DNA of 27,005 nucleotides from Ruminococcus sp. UBA6407 (GCA_002438605.1 DJPR01000018.1:1-27005); one strand, 5' to 3'; shown: positions 6,771-14,952, numbered from the stretch's first letter. Translations and numbers: made by a program. The notes: generated from the letters alone by a model not told the origin.

Positions 6771-8696
6771 ATGCTTTTAAGCTTAACAAACATAAATAAA
6801 TTTTATAACGGAAATCAAGTCTTAAACAATATAAATCTGACTGTGAATGAAAATGACAGAATAGGACTTGTAGGAGTAAACGGCTGTGGAAAATCTACAC
6901 TTCTTAAAATAATTACAGGTTCAGTCAATCCTGACCGATTTACTGAAAGGGACGGTATTGTTTCATTTGCAAATAAAACGACCATAGGATATCTGGAGCA
7001 AATGGGGAGCCTGAATACAGATAATACTGTTATAACTGAAATGAGAAGTGTTTTTTCAGATTATTACAAGGCAATAGACCGTCTTAGAGAAATCGAGTCA
7101 GAAATTGCTGACGGCAATAATTCCGGAAGTGATGAATATATGCGTCTTTCTTCATGGCTTGAAGCAAACGACGGCTATAATACTGATGTAAAAATCAGAA
7201 TGGTTCTTAACGGCATGGGTTTTGGAAATGAAGAACTTGAGCGTACTGTTTCAGGTTTCAGCGGAGGAGAAAAAACACGTCTTGCAATTGCACGTCTTTT
7301 ATTGGAAGAACCAAATTTACTTATACTCGATGAACCTACCAATCACCTTGACTTTAAAACTGTTATGTGGCTTGAGGACTATCTTAAAGGATATAAAGGA
7401 GCTGTTCTTATTGTTTCTCATGACAGATACTTCCTTGATAAATTATGCACCTCCATATGTGAAATTGAAAGAGGTACATTAACCAGATATAAGGGCAATT
7501 ATTCAGCTTTTGTCAGACTTAAAGAGGAGGCTGTAACCCGAAAAGAAAAAGAGTATGAGCTTCAGCAAAAAGAAATTGCCAAAATGGAGGATTATGTTGC
7601 GAAAAATCTTGTAAGAGCTTCAACCTCAAAAAGTGCCAAAAGTCGTATTAAAGCTCTTGATAAAATGGAACGAATTGAAAAGCCGTTTCATGAAGAAAAG
7701 CATGCAAAAATACATTTTACTTATGCTATGGAACCTCCTCTTGACGTTCTTACTGTTAGGGGGACAGATATTTCTGTTGGTACAGGTGAGAATAAAAAAA
7801 CACTTCTTGATGAAATAAGCTTTACTGTACGCAGGGGAGATAAGGTTGGAATTATCGGAGATAACGGCATTGGTAAGTCAACACTTCTCAAAATAATACA
7901 GGAAAAGCTGTCTCATAAAGGTCTTATACGCTGGAACAGCAATGTAAAAATATCATATTTTGAACAGGAAAGTGCAAACCTTACTAAAAGCCTTACTGTT
8001 ATGGAGGAACTGCATCATCGCTATCCGTCAATGTCTGAATTGGAAGTAAGAAGTCTTTTGGCACAGGTTCGTCTTACGGGTGAAAATGTATTTAAGGAAA
8101 CGGGAGTTATAAGCGGCGGAGAAAGAGCAAAGCTTTGTTTTGCGATTATGATGCAGGAGCATGGAAATGTTTTAATTCTTGATGAACCTACAAACCACTT
8201 GGATTTGGCGTCAAAGGAAGCTATCGAGGAGGCTCTTGAGGAATATACCGGAACTGTGATTTTTGTTTCACATGACCGCTATCTGCTAAGCAAAATAGCA
8301 GACAGAATAATTGAATTGAAACCAAATGGCAGTGAGATTTATGAATTCGGCTTTGAAAAGTACATGGACGTATTTAAAGAACGTCAAAATGCTGAGAGAA
8401 CTGCTGCGGAGTTGGAAAAGCAGCATAAAGCAGAAGAAGCAGCAAAGGATAAGTCTGCAAAGGTATATAAGACAAAGCAGCAGAGAAGTATTGAAGCTGC
8501 ACGCAGAAACCAGATAAAGAAAACCGAAGAAGAAATAGAAGAATTACAGCAGCAGCTTGATGCCTTAAATGAGGAAATTACAAAGGAAGATGTTTTTTCT
8601 GATTATGAGCTTATGAATTCTAAATGTATTGAAATTGAAAAAACAAAACAAAAAATTGACGATTTATTTGATGTTCTGATAGAACTTGACGCTTAA
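6771..8696 (+). CDS. ABC-F family ATPase (ribosome-associated, Uup/YdiF-like)
   Basis: Soluble tandem ABC ATPase of the ABC-F class, which acts on ribosomes instead of transporting. It has two complete nucleotide-binding domains: GVNGCGKST with SGGEK and ILDEPTNHLDF in the first, and GDNGIGKST with SGGER and ILDEPTNHLDLA in the second. They are joined by a charged linker of about 80 residues (KEEAVTRKEKEYELQQKE...), the P-site tRNA interaction motif position. A C-terminal coiled coil covers about residues 550-640 (KKTEEEIEELQQQLDALNEE). The 641-aa length and C-terminal coil fit YdiF/Uup-type housekeeping ABC-Fs; an antibiotic-protection role cannot be excluded from sequence. The start follows AGAGGAAG. 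Single-gene unit. Confidence 0.93.
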   Translation: MLLSLTNINKFYNGNQVLNNINLTVNENDRIGLVGVNGCGKSTLLKIITGSVNPDRFTERDGIVSFANKTTIGYLEQMGSLNTDNTVITEMRSVFSDYYKAIDRLREIESEIADGNNSGSDEYMRLSSWLEANDGYNTDVKIRMVLNGMGFGNEELERTVSGFSGGEKTRLAIARLLLEEPNLLILDEPTNHLDFKTVMWLEDYLKGYKGAVLIVSHDRYFLDKLCTSICEIERGTLTRYKGNYSAFVRLKEEAVTRKEKEYELQQKEIAKMEDYVAKNLVRASTSKSAKSRIKALDKMERIEKPFHEEKHAKIHFTYAMEPPLDVLTVRGTDISVGTGENKKTLLDEISFTVRRGDKVGIIGDNGIGKSTLLKIIQEKLSHKGLIRWNSNVKISYFEQESANLTKSLTVMEELHHRYPSMSELEVRSLLAQVRLTGENVFKETGVISGGERAKLCFAIMMQEHGNVLILDEPTNHLDLASKEAIEEALEEYTGTVIFVSHDRYLLSKIADRIIELKPNGSEIYEFGFEKYMDVFKERQNAERTAAELEKQHKAEEAAKDKSAKVYKTKQQRSIEAARRNQIKKTEEEIEELQQQLDALNEEITKEDVFSDYELMNSKCIEIEKTKQKIDDLFDVLIELDA

Positions 8697-8763
8697 CTTT
8701 TCTTGAAATTTGTCTAAAAACAACTAAAAAATAACATTTTTCTTCACAGTTTGAAATATGCTA

Positions 8764-8792
8764 TTGAAATTCTGTTTTTTATATGCTATAAT
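8764..8792 (+). promoter_or_regulatory. Strong promoter for the SCIFF peptide gene
   Basis: TTGAAA (8764-8769), 17-nt spacer and a perfect extended -10 TGCTATAAT (hexamer 8787-8792). It lies 37 nt before the precursor start codon. Confidence 0.8.
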
Positions 8793-8829
8793 GTATTTAT
8801 ATTTTTATATGTTTATGGAGGATACGAAT

Positions 8830-8967
8830 ATGAAGCACATTAAAACTATTAATAAGGCTAACCTTAAGGAATCTGCTCAGAAGGGCGGTTGTGGTCAGTG
8901 TCAGGCATCATGTCAGTCTGCATGCAAGACATCATGTACTGTTGCTAACCAGAAGTGCGAAAGATAA
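8830..8967 (+). CDS. scfA: SCIFF ranthipeptide precursor (six cysteines in forty-five residues)
   Basis: A 45-residue ribosomal peptide precursor. It begins MKHIKTINKANLKESAQKGG, the leader shared by SCIFF peptides across Clostridia, followed by a Cys-rich core with Cys at 21, 24, 28, 32, 36 and 43 and intervening Ser/Thr acceptors. The maturase downstream is expected to join Cys sulfurs to non-alpha carbons of partner residues, the ranthipeptide class. ATG at 8830 follows GGAGGA; a longer in-frame reading from 8758 runs through the promoter and is rejected. A strong promoter before it and a terminator after it suit high-level precursor expression. Ranthipeptides have been linked to population-density signalling in some clostridia; the role here is unknown. 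Confidence 0.95.
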   Translation: MKHIKTINKANLKESAQKGGCGQCQASCQSACKTSCTVANQKCER

Positions 8968-9010
8968 TTCTGCCTTTATCATAGCAGAGGTTACAGACTT
9001 TTTGCATATT

Positions 9011-9042
9011 ATTAAGGGACAGCTTTTGTCCCTTAATTTTTT
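9011..9042 (+). terminator. Terminator between SCIFF precursor and maturase
   Basis: 11-bp perfect stem ATTAAGGGACA / TGTCCCTTAAT with a 5-nt loop and a following T run. It lies between precursor and modifying enzyme, so it probably makes precursor mRNA exceed maturase mRNA. Confidence 0.88.
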
Positions 9043-9132
9043 GATATGAAAGTAATTATAAAAAAGTTGATATTATACAAAATTTGTGTAGTATATACCG
9101 GAACAAACTGTACTGGAAAGGTTTGAAAATTT

Positions 9133-10503
9133 ATGATACATAAATATAAATTGGGCGGATTTAATATTGTTCTTGATGTTAACAGCGGCGGCGTACATAT
9201 TGTTGATGAGCTGACATATGATATGCTTGATAATGTTGAACTGCCTTTTGAAGAAAAATGTCCTGAAAAGGTAATAAAAAAATTATCAAAATATTATTCT
9301 GTTGATGAAATTGAAAGCTGCTACAACGAAATAGTTGAGCTTTATAATGACCAGATTTTATTTTCTGAAGATGATTATGAAAAATATGCCGATTATTCAG
9401 TTGCATCTCCTGTAAAAGCAATGTGTCTTAATATTGCCCATGACTGTAATTTAAGGTGTAAATATTGCTTTGCGTCAACAGGTGACTTTGGTAAAGGCAG
9501 AAAGCTTATGACATTTGAAACGGGCAAAAAAGCTATAGATTTCCTTTTGGAAAAATCTCTTGACAGAAAAAATCTTGAGCTTGACTTTTTTGGTGGAGAG
9601 CCTTTAATGAACTTTGATGTTGTAAAGCAAATTGTGGAATATGCTCGTTCTCGTGAAGCAGAGTATGGAAAAAAGTTCAGATTTACTATTACAACAAACG
9701 GTGTTCTGCTTGATGACGATAAAATTGATTTTATTAATCGTGAAATGTCGAATGTTGTGCTTTCTATTGACGGACGCAAGGAAGTCAATGATTATATGAG
9801 AAAGCGTGTTGATGGAAGCGGGTGTTATGATAAGATCATGCCTGCATTTAAAAAATTGGTTGAAAAGCGTGGAGATAAGGAATATTATGTAAGAGGTACA
9901 TTTACTAAAAATAATCTTGATTTTTCCAATGATGTATTTGATCTTTATAATAATGGCTTCGATCAGATTTCAGTTGAACCTGTTGTATGTGAAGCGTCTG
10001 CTGACTATGCCATAACCGAAAAGGAGCTTCCCGCTATTTTTAAGGAATACGAAAGACTTGCTGAACGTATTCTTGATAATGAGAAGAAAGGCAAAAAGTT
10101 TAACTTCTTCCACTTCATGCTTGACCTTGACCAAGGACCTTGTGCTATTAAGCGTCTTAGAGGATGCGGCTGTGGAAATGACTATGTTGCGATTACTCCT
10201 GATGGCGATATTTATCCTTGTCATCAGTTTGTCGGAATTGAGGAGTTTAAAATGGGCAACATTGATGAGGGCACTTTTGACACAAAAATGAAATCATATT
10301 TTTCTAAAACTCATGTATACACCAAACCTGAGTGTAAAAAGTGTTGGGCTAAATTTTACTGCAGCGGCGGCTGTAATGCAAATAATTATCAGTATGCAGG
10401 TGATGTTCATAATGCTCACAAGCTGTCATGTCAGCTCCAAAAAAAGCGTCTTGAATGTGCAATAATGCTGAAAGCAGCTCATTGTGCTGAAATAAGCGAA
10501 TAA
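9133..10503 (+). CDS. scfB: SCIFF radical SAM/SPASM maturase
   Basis: Cytoplasmic radical SAM enzyme that installs thioether cross-links in the SCIFF peptide. Residues 1-85 form a PqqD-like RiPP recognition element (RRE). The radical SAM core starts near residue 92, with the SAM-cluster motif C105-NLR-C109-KY-C112. The GGEP motif appears as FFGGEPLMNF. The SPASM region carries many cysteines for two auxiliary clusters, among them GPC, RGCGCGNDY, IYPCHQF, ECKKCWAKFYCSGGC and the final LSCQLQKKRLEC. The 456-aa length fits. A weak promoter may lie at 9067-9097; otherwise expression depends on read-through of the terminator. GGAAAGG lies 12 nt before the ATG, rather far. Confidence 0.95.
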   Translation: MIHKYKLGGFNIVLDVNSGGVHIVDELTYDMLDNVELPFEEKCPEKVIKKLSKYYSVDEIESCYNEIVELYNDQILFSEDDYEKYADYSVASPVKAMCLNIAHDCNLRCKYCFASTGDFGKGRKLMTFETGKKAIDFLLEKSLDRKNLELDFFGGEPLMNFDVVKQIVEYARSREAEYGKKFRFTITTNGVLLDDDKIDFINREMSNVVLSIDGRKEVNDYMRKRVDGSGCYDKIMPAFKKLVEKRGDKEYYVRGTFTKNNLDFSNDVFDLYNNGFDQISVEPVVCEASADYAITEKELPAIFKEYERLAERILDNEKKGKKFNFFHFMLDLDQGPCAIKRLRGCGCGNDYVAITPDGDIYPCHQFVGIEEFKMGNIDEGTFDTKMKSYFSKTHVYTKPECKKCWAKFYCSGGCNANNYQYAGDVHNAHKLSCQLQKKRLECAIMLKAAHCAEISE

Positions 10504-10506
10504 AAT

Positions 10507-10569
10507 CATAACCCTGAAAATGTTTGCAGTACAGTACAAAATACATTTGTGACATCTTTGGGGTTAATT
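10507..10569 (+). terminator. Possible terminator after the maturase
   Basis: Imperfect nested hairpin: TAACCC paired with GGGTTA at the base and AAATGT with ACATTT inside, followed by a T-rich stretch. Weaker than the other terminators here. Confidence 0.4.
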
Positions 10570-10666
10570 TTATATTTTTCGACATTTTATAGTATATTTT
10601 TTATATAAATAAGTGCTGTTTATATGTGTAAAATGTAGAAAATATTGATTTATTCAGGGGTTGGTA

Positions 10667-10695
10667 TTGATTAACTTCTTTATATATTGTATAAT
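10667..10695 (+). promoter_or_regulatory. Promoter of the response regulator/kinase operon
   Basis: TTGATT (10667-10672), 17-nt spacer, perfect TATAAT (10690-10695). This gives the two-component genes their own transcription start, separate from the maturase. Confidence 0.7.
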
Positions 10696-10757
10696 TATAT
10701 TGCAACTATTTAAAGTGTTACAGTGACTTGATTTCAGGGATGAGAGGAAGCGATTTT

Positions 10758-11486
10758 TTGCTTAGGGTTGCGATTTGCGATGACGAAAGAAATATGCTTA
10801 ATTTCCTTTGTAAAAGGGTAGAAGCAGAATTTAAAAAGCATCGACAGGAAGTAAGGGTTGTTCCATTTTTAAGCGTAAATGCAATGCTTTCACAAAATAT
10901 GGAGAATAAATTTGATGTTATATTTTTGGATATCATGATGCCGGAAAAAAGCGGATTTGAAGCTGCGAGAGAAATAAGAAAGTTTTCTGATAAAAGCTTC
11001 ATTATTTTCATAACGTCAAATGATGAACTTGTGTATGACAGTTTTGAGTTTCAGCCATTTAACTTTATCAAAAAGGATTCGAGAGATGAAATAGGGAAAA
11101 GTATTTCTGTAGTTATTCAAAAACTGCTGTTAAACATAAACCAAAACCATATTATAGAATTAGCGTTGGCCTACGGTGAAACAAAGGAACTATCCGTTTC
11201 AGATATAGTATATGTTATGAGTGATAATCATTATCTTAATTACGTTTTGCTAAATAATGATGAATATCGTATAAGAAGGAATATATGTGATGCTGAGGAA
11301 GAGCTTAGCAAATACAATTTTGTAAGAATGCACAGACGGTATATTGCTAATTTAAAAAATGTAAGCCGTATTGATAAAGTTAATGAAACAGTGTATTTTA
11401 TTAATCGACAATGTCTGCAATATGGAAAAACGTATGAATCTGAACTGATGAAGCGTTATATGTTGTATATGAGGTCGATAATATGA
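10758..11486 (+). CDS. AgrA-like LytTR response regulator
   Basis: Two-component response regulator. The receiver domain covers residues 1-125, with acidic pocket ICDDE near the start, phospho-acceptor Asp58 in VIFLDIMMP and Lys near 106 (FIKKDS). A LytTR DNA-binding domain covers about 137-242 (SDIVYVMSDNHYLNYVL, FVRMHRRYIANLKNV). LytTR proteins bind direct repeats in the major groove. The start is uncertain: TTG at 10758 gives the family-typical MLRVAICDDE and has AGAGGAAG 7 nt upstream, whereas ATG at 10740 would add six residues. The gene overlaps the kinase start by 4 nt (ATGA), so they are coupled. No agrB/agrD pair is adjacent. Confidence 0.92.
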   Translation: MLRVAICDDERNMLNFLCKRVEAEFKKHRQEVRVVPFLSVNAMLSQNMENKFDVIFLDIMMPEKSGFEAAREIRKFSDKSFIIFITSNDELVYDSFEFQPFNFIKKDSRDEIGKSISVVIQKLLLNINQNHIIELALAYGETKELSVSDIVYVMSDNHYLNYVLLNNDEYRIRRNICDAEEELSKYNFVRMHRRYIANLKNVSRIDKVNETVYFINRQCLQYGKTYESELMKRYMLYMRSII

Positions 11487-12811
11487 AGGATATACTATGG
11501 TCGATTTTTGAATTTGCGATTAATATATATGAGGGAACAATTATTTCCTTATATGTATTTTTGTTGCTTAAAACTAACCTGCGGACACAAAAGAACAGGA
11601 TAAAACTGGTAATTGTTACAAGCTTTTATGTTGCAACAGTTACAATTATAAATCACCTTATGTACTATGAAGGTTGGATAATCTTTATTTACATTACAGT
11701 TGTTTTTCTATTGACGAAGCTGCTTTTAAAAAGAGGTCTTTTTAAAACACTTATTGCTTCATCATCAGCATTTTTATGTATAACTGCTGTATCTACATTG
11801 GTAACACGAAGTGTTTCAGTAATTACAAAAATGCCGTTGGAGCTTATTTATCAGCAGTCAGGCTTTTACCGATTTATTGTAATTATATTAGTACAGGCAA
11901 TGGATACTTATTTATTTTTGCTTATAGCCAAAATTACAGAATCTAAGAATTTGAAGTTTTCCATAAGAGAATGGCTGCTTATTGTGACATTGCTTGTACT
12001 TTCAATTTTTATAATGATTCTTATAAGATATGCAAGTATAAAATCAAACATTACTCCCATAAGTGCAAAGCTACTTCTTGTTGCTGATATTGCACTTGTA
12101 TTTACAAATATTATCGTACTTAAAATAACCTATAATTTAAATATTTATAATCAGACAGTTATTGAAAATGAAGTTTTAAAAAATCAATTAACTTATCAAA
12201 GCAAATATGCGGACAATATAAAAAGTCAGCGTATGGAAATGAGAAAGGCAGAACATAATCTCAAACATAGTTTGTATACAATTGATATTCTTCTTAAAGA
12301 GAAAAATTATCAGCAGGCATCTGAATATATAACGGACTATATTCAGAATGTTGAAACCCAAAGCAGTAATGTACTTACTGAAAATGAATTTGTAAATGCT
12401 ATTCTAAATATTAAGCTTAGTTATGCAAAAGGTCTTAATATCAAGTGTTTTTGCACATGCCTTTCTGATTTCAACGGAATAGATAATGTTGATATTTGCA
12501 ATTTGTTTGGAAATATGCTTGATAATGCTATTGAGGCATGCAGTAAAGTCGAAAATGCCGAAAGACGTATGGAAATTCGTGTTGTGGAAAGTCATTTTGG
12601 AATTATCATAAAAGTAAAAAACAGTATTCAAGACAGCGTTCTTAATGAAAATCCTAAGTTAAGAACATCTAAAAATGATAAGGAATATCATGGTTACGGA
12701 GTTATGACTATTAAAAATATTGCTGAAAAATATAATGGATTCACTGACTTTTATGAAGAATACGGATATTTTTATTGTATGGTTCAATTGTTCAGAAACA
12801 GCAGTGATTAA
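11483..12811 (+). CDS. AgrC-like sensor histidine kinase (GHKL)
   Basis: Membrane sensor kinase of the peptide-sensing AgrC/HPK10 type. About the first 215 residues hold six or seven hydrophobic helices with short loops. A coiled linker follows, then the phospho-acceptor segment AEHNLKHSLYTID with His258 (His262 follows four residues later). The ATP-binding domain has the N box N344-MLDNAIEAC, the G box GYGVMTIKNIAEKYNG and a C-terminal strand FYCMVQLF. The usual HD pair at the phospho-site is HN here. Length 442 aa. Translationally coupled to the response regulator. The ligand is unknown; the SCIFF peptide made next door is a candidate on position only. Confidence 0.92.
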   Translation: MKDILWSIFEFAINIYEGTIISLYVFLLLKTNLRTQKNRIKLVIVTSFYVATVTIINHLMYYEGWIIFIYITVVFLLTKLLLKRGLFKTLIASSSAFLCITAVSTLVTRSVSVITKMPLELIYQQSGFYRFIVIILVQAMDTYLFLLIAKITESKNLKFSIREWLLIVTLLVLSIFIMILIRYASIKSNITPISAKLLLVADIALVFTNIIVLKITYNLNIYNQTVIENEVLKNQLTYQSKYADNIKSQRMEMRKAEHNLKHSLYTIDILLKEKNYQQASEYITDYIQNVETQSSNVLTENEFVNAILNIKLSYAKGLNIKCFCTCLSDFNGIDNVDICNLFGNMLDNAIEACSKVENAERRMEIRVVESHFGIIIKVKNSIQDSVLNENPKLRTSKNDKEYHGYGVMTIKNIAEKYNGFTDFYEEYGYFYCMVQLFRNSSD

Positions 12812-12825
12812 TAATACATAATAAT

Positions 12826-12855
12826 AAAAGCACCGCAATGTATGCGGTGCTTTTT
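12826..12855 (+). terminator. Terminator after the two-component operon
   Basis: 11-bp stem AAAGCACCGCA / TGCGGTGCTTT, 5-nt loop, five Ts. A classic intrinsic terminator 15 nt after the kinase stop. Confidence 0.9.
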
Positions 12856-12973
12856 GATTGTCATTATTTTTTCTTTGGCATAAAATATATGGAAGCACAA
12901 AACAAATTGTGCTGATTGATGTTTTGCAATCAATTTGTCCATAAGACAACTTGGCGTGTGAAAGGATAATTTT

Positions 12974-13711
12974 ATGCCTAAGATATTTTTAAGTCCTTCA
13001 ACTCAGGAGTGGAATAAATACGTTACTCAGGGTAATGAAGAATACTATATGAATCTTATAGCCGACAGAATGGAACCATATCTTCGTTCAAGCGGTATAC
13101 AATTTGTAAGGAATGATCCGGACAGAAATGTTGCCGGAGCTATAAAAGACTCAAACTCTAATTATTATGATGTTCATTTGGCATTGCATTCCAATGCTGC
13201 ACCAGAACGTCTTGCCGGAAAGCTTCGTGGAATTGATATATATTTTTCACCATACAGCGAAAGCGGAGAAAGGCTTGCGAATATTATAGCCAATAACCTT
13301 AAAAGCATCTATCCGCTTCCCGATAAATCAAATGCTGTTCCGACAACAACTCTCGGAGAGGTAACTCAAACCAAAGCGGTTGCTGTTTTATGCGAGCTGG
13401 GTTATCATGATAATATTGAAGATGAGGCATGGATAAGAGGAAATATAAATAATATTGCTAAAAATCTTGTTCAGTCATTATGTGATTATTTTGGCATACC
13501 ATTTATTGAAGCAAGTCCTGTAAGGTGGGGAACAGTTGTAACTGACGGTTCAAATCTTAATATGAGAAGTTACCCTGCCATAACAGGAAAAATTATCTCA
13601 AGTATACCAAACAATGCAACTGTAATGGTAAATGGACAGACAGGAAATTGGTATGTTGTAACATATAACGGAATAAGCGGTTATGCAAGTGCAGATTATA
13701 TTGTAGTATAA
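12974..13711 (+). CDS. N-acetylmuramoyl-L-alanine amidase with C-terminal SH3 domain
   Basis: Probable peptidoglycan amidase of 245 aa. Residues 1-175 match the Amidase_3 fold: Glu in GNEEYYMNLIADRM, His in VHLALHSNA as zinc ligands, and the catalytic Glu in LCELGYHDN. The first zinc-ligand motif (GHGG in typical members) is replaced by SPSTQEWN, a variation seen in a phage- and clostridial-type branch. Residues about 180-245 form a bacterial SH3 domain (GSNLNMRSYPAITGKIISSI, GYASADYI) for wall binding. No signal peptide is present, so export would need lysis, a non-classical route, or mother-cell action in sporulation. AAAGGATAATTTT precedes the ATG. Confidence 0.85.
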   Translation: MPKIFLSPSTQEWNKYVTQGNEEYYMNLIADRMEPYLRSSGIQFVRNDPDRNVAGAIKDSNSNYYDVHLALHSNAAPERLAGKLRGIDIYFSPYSESGERLANIIANNLKSIYPLPDKSNAVPTTTLGEVTQTKAVAVLCELGYHDNIEDEAWIRGNINNIAKNLVQSLCDYFGIPFIEASPVRWGTVVTDGSNLNMRSYPAITGKIISSIPNNATVMVNGQTGNWYVVTYNGISGYASADYIVV

Positions 13712-13715
13712 AATA

Positions 13716-13743
13716 AATAGCCTGAGATTTTTCTCAGGCTATT
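13716..13743. terminator. Bidirectional terminator between amidase and kinase genes
   Basis: 12-bp stem AATAGCCTGAGA / TCTCAGGCTATT with a 4-nt T loop, between the convergent genes. A/T-rich flanks on both sides. Confidence 0.8.
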
Positions 13744-13750
13744 ATAATAA

Positions 13751-14500
13751 TTATTCGTAATCTACAATGTCAACCCACTTCATAAGGAAGTCACGTTCTT
13801 CCTGCTTGCCTTTTACAGACTGTGAAGCTGCAACGATAGGAAGCCATTTTTCAACATACTGTTTTGCAGTATCACTCTTCTGACAGAAAAGTTTAAGATA
13901 CTTATCAGCAACATCTTTTTTGTTATTCAGGCAGAACAGCAGATATGTTCTTGCAACATCTGCTGAAGCGTTGCCTTGTGTTGCATGTGACCAGTCAATA
14001 ACATAATCTTTTCCGTCGGGTGAACAGATAATATTGCTTGGACAAAAATCACCATGACAAATTTTGGTATGCTTTGGCATTGACTCTAAACGTGTATGAA
14101 GCTCATAGCGAGTTGTAGCGTCTATATCAGCTTCGGAAATTTTTCTGTTCATTTTATCCTTGAGTTTATTAAGCAAAGGAGCTTTAAAACTATGAATTTG
14201 CAGCTGCAAATTAACAAATCTATCAAGATACTCGTCAATTTTATCAGGATTTTCAATCATAAGCTGTTCAAGTGTTTTGCCTTCGATAAATTCTGAAATA
14301 ATAGCCCATTTGTTATCAATTTTAGTTACTTCAAGAAGCTTAGGGCAGTTAACACCTGCTTCTTCAACTCTAGCCTGATTTAAAGCTTCATTAAGTATAT
14401 CTGATTTCAGGTATTCCTCATTAAAAACCTTAATAGCTTTTCCGTCTTCCTTGTAAACTGTCTTTGTGTTTCTTACTGCAATAATGTTTTTATCATTCAT
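13751..14500 (-). CDS. APH-family phosphotransferase (aminoglycoside/choline kinase fold)
   Basis: Small-molecule kinase of the APH superfamily, 249 aa. The N-lobe has an ATP-anchoring Lys in AIKVFNEEYLK. The hinge is WAIISEFIEGKTLEQLM, and the catalytic loop is HGDFCPSNII with Asp and Asn in place. The metal-binding Asp lies in YVIDWSHATQGNASADVART. The substrate cannot be told from the sequence: this family includes antibiotic kinases, choline/ethanolamine kinases and spore-coat CotS-like proteins. An antibiotic-resistance role is not supported by context. ATG follows ACGGAGGTTTT. It has its own strong promoter and a hairpin in its leader. Confidence 0.85.
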   Translation of the reverse strand: MNDKNIIAVRNTKTVYKEDGKAIKVFNEEYLKSDILNEALNQARVEEAGVNCPKLLEVTKIDNKWAIISEFIEGKTLEQLMIENPDKIDEYLDRFVNLQLQIHSFKAPLLNKLKDKMNRKISEADIDATTRYELHTRLESMPKHTKICHGDFCPSNIICSPDGKDYVIDWSHATQGNASADVARTYLLFCLNNKKDVADKYLKLFCQKSDTAKQYVEKWLPIVAASQSVKGKQEERDFLMKWVDIVDYE

Positions 14501-14577
14501 AATAAAACCTCCGTTTTTTGCTGTTAAAAAAGCTTAATTCATTAAGGTAACGGATTATATATCCGTTGCTATTACAT

Positions 14578-14606
14578 ATTGTACCATAACACACTTAAAA
14601 TGTCAA
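14578..14606 (-). promoter_or_regulatory. Promoter for the APH-family gene
   Basis: Minus-strand TTGACA (14601-14606), 17-nt spacer, TACAAT (14578-14583). The leader then contains a small hairpin AACGGAT / ATCCGTT (14549-14567). The rest of the 450-bp gap up to nfo holds the nfo promoter and the inverted-repeat element. Confidence 0.75.
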
Positions 14607-14676
14607 GCTGTTTTGGTTAAAATAAATAAACGGCTTTTTGTTAAAAGTGTACAAAATAATTGTTTTATTGATTTTG

Positions 14677-14705
14677 TTGTAAATTCACTTGGAATTTGGT
14701 ATAAT
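14677..14705 (+). promoter_or_regulatory. Promoter reading into the structured element and nfo
   Basis: TTGTAA (14677-14682), 17-nt spacer, perfect TATAAT (14700-14705). The -10 lies at the outer edge of the left inverted-repeat arm, so a transcript would carry nearly the whole element as a leader of about 240 nt. Confidence 0.6.
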
Positions 14706-14933
14706 TATATTATATCAAAATTCAGATTATTGAAAAGCTTATTGCAGTAATGTAACACCCTTTCTTGCAGGGCGTTCCCTTAATTCATCCTTTGCAGAAT
14801 GCCTAAAGGATTTATGTGGGGCTTTGCCGCACACACCACAAAAGACTATGCCTCCGGACTTTCGCCAAAGGGTTAGCAAACTCTTTGGAAAATCGGTTTC
14901 AACAGTCTGAATTTCAGAATAATTATATTATAC
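14699..14933 (+). repeat. 235-bp structured inverted-repeat element upstream of nfo
   Basis: Arms 14699-14735 and 14897-14933 are imperfect reverse complements, 28 of 37 positions matching, including GTATAAT at the tips and AATTCAGA with GTTGAAA/ATTGAAA inside. The interior has further hairpins: ATCCTTT / AAAGGAT, GTGGGGC / GCCGCAC (one mismatch) and CCAAAG / CTTTGG with a 12-nt loop. GC content in the middle is above the surroundings. No ORF. It is either a non-autonomous MITE-like repeat or a transcribed structured leader RNA of nfo; the sequence alone does not decide. Confidence 0.6.
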
Positions 14934-14952
14934 TAAAAGGAATGATAATAAT

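Noticed and set aside
8758..8829. N-terminal extension of the SCIFF peptide to 69 residues
   Set aside because: The extension is translated from the promoter and leader, and the internal ATG at 8830 has GGAGGA and yields exactly the 45-residue family length.
9393..9788. Minus-strand ORF of 131 codons across the radical SAM core
   Set aside because: The plus-strand product contains the C-x3-C-x2-C and GGEP motifs; the minus reading is Ser/Phe-rich noise.
12880..12945. Small hairpins between the kinase terminator and the amidase gene
   Set aside because: AGCACA / TGTGCT and TGATTG / CAATCA stems are short and A/T-rich; not separable from chance without comparison.
13751..14500. Antibiotic-resistance kinase reading of the APH-family gene
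   Set aside because: The fold alone is shared by many housekeeping kinases, and the neighbours are ordinary chromosomal genes with no mobile context.
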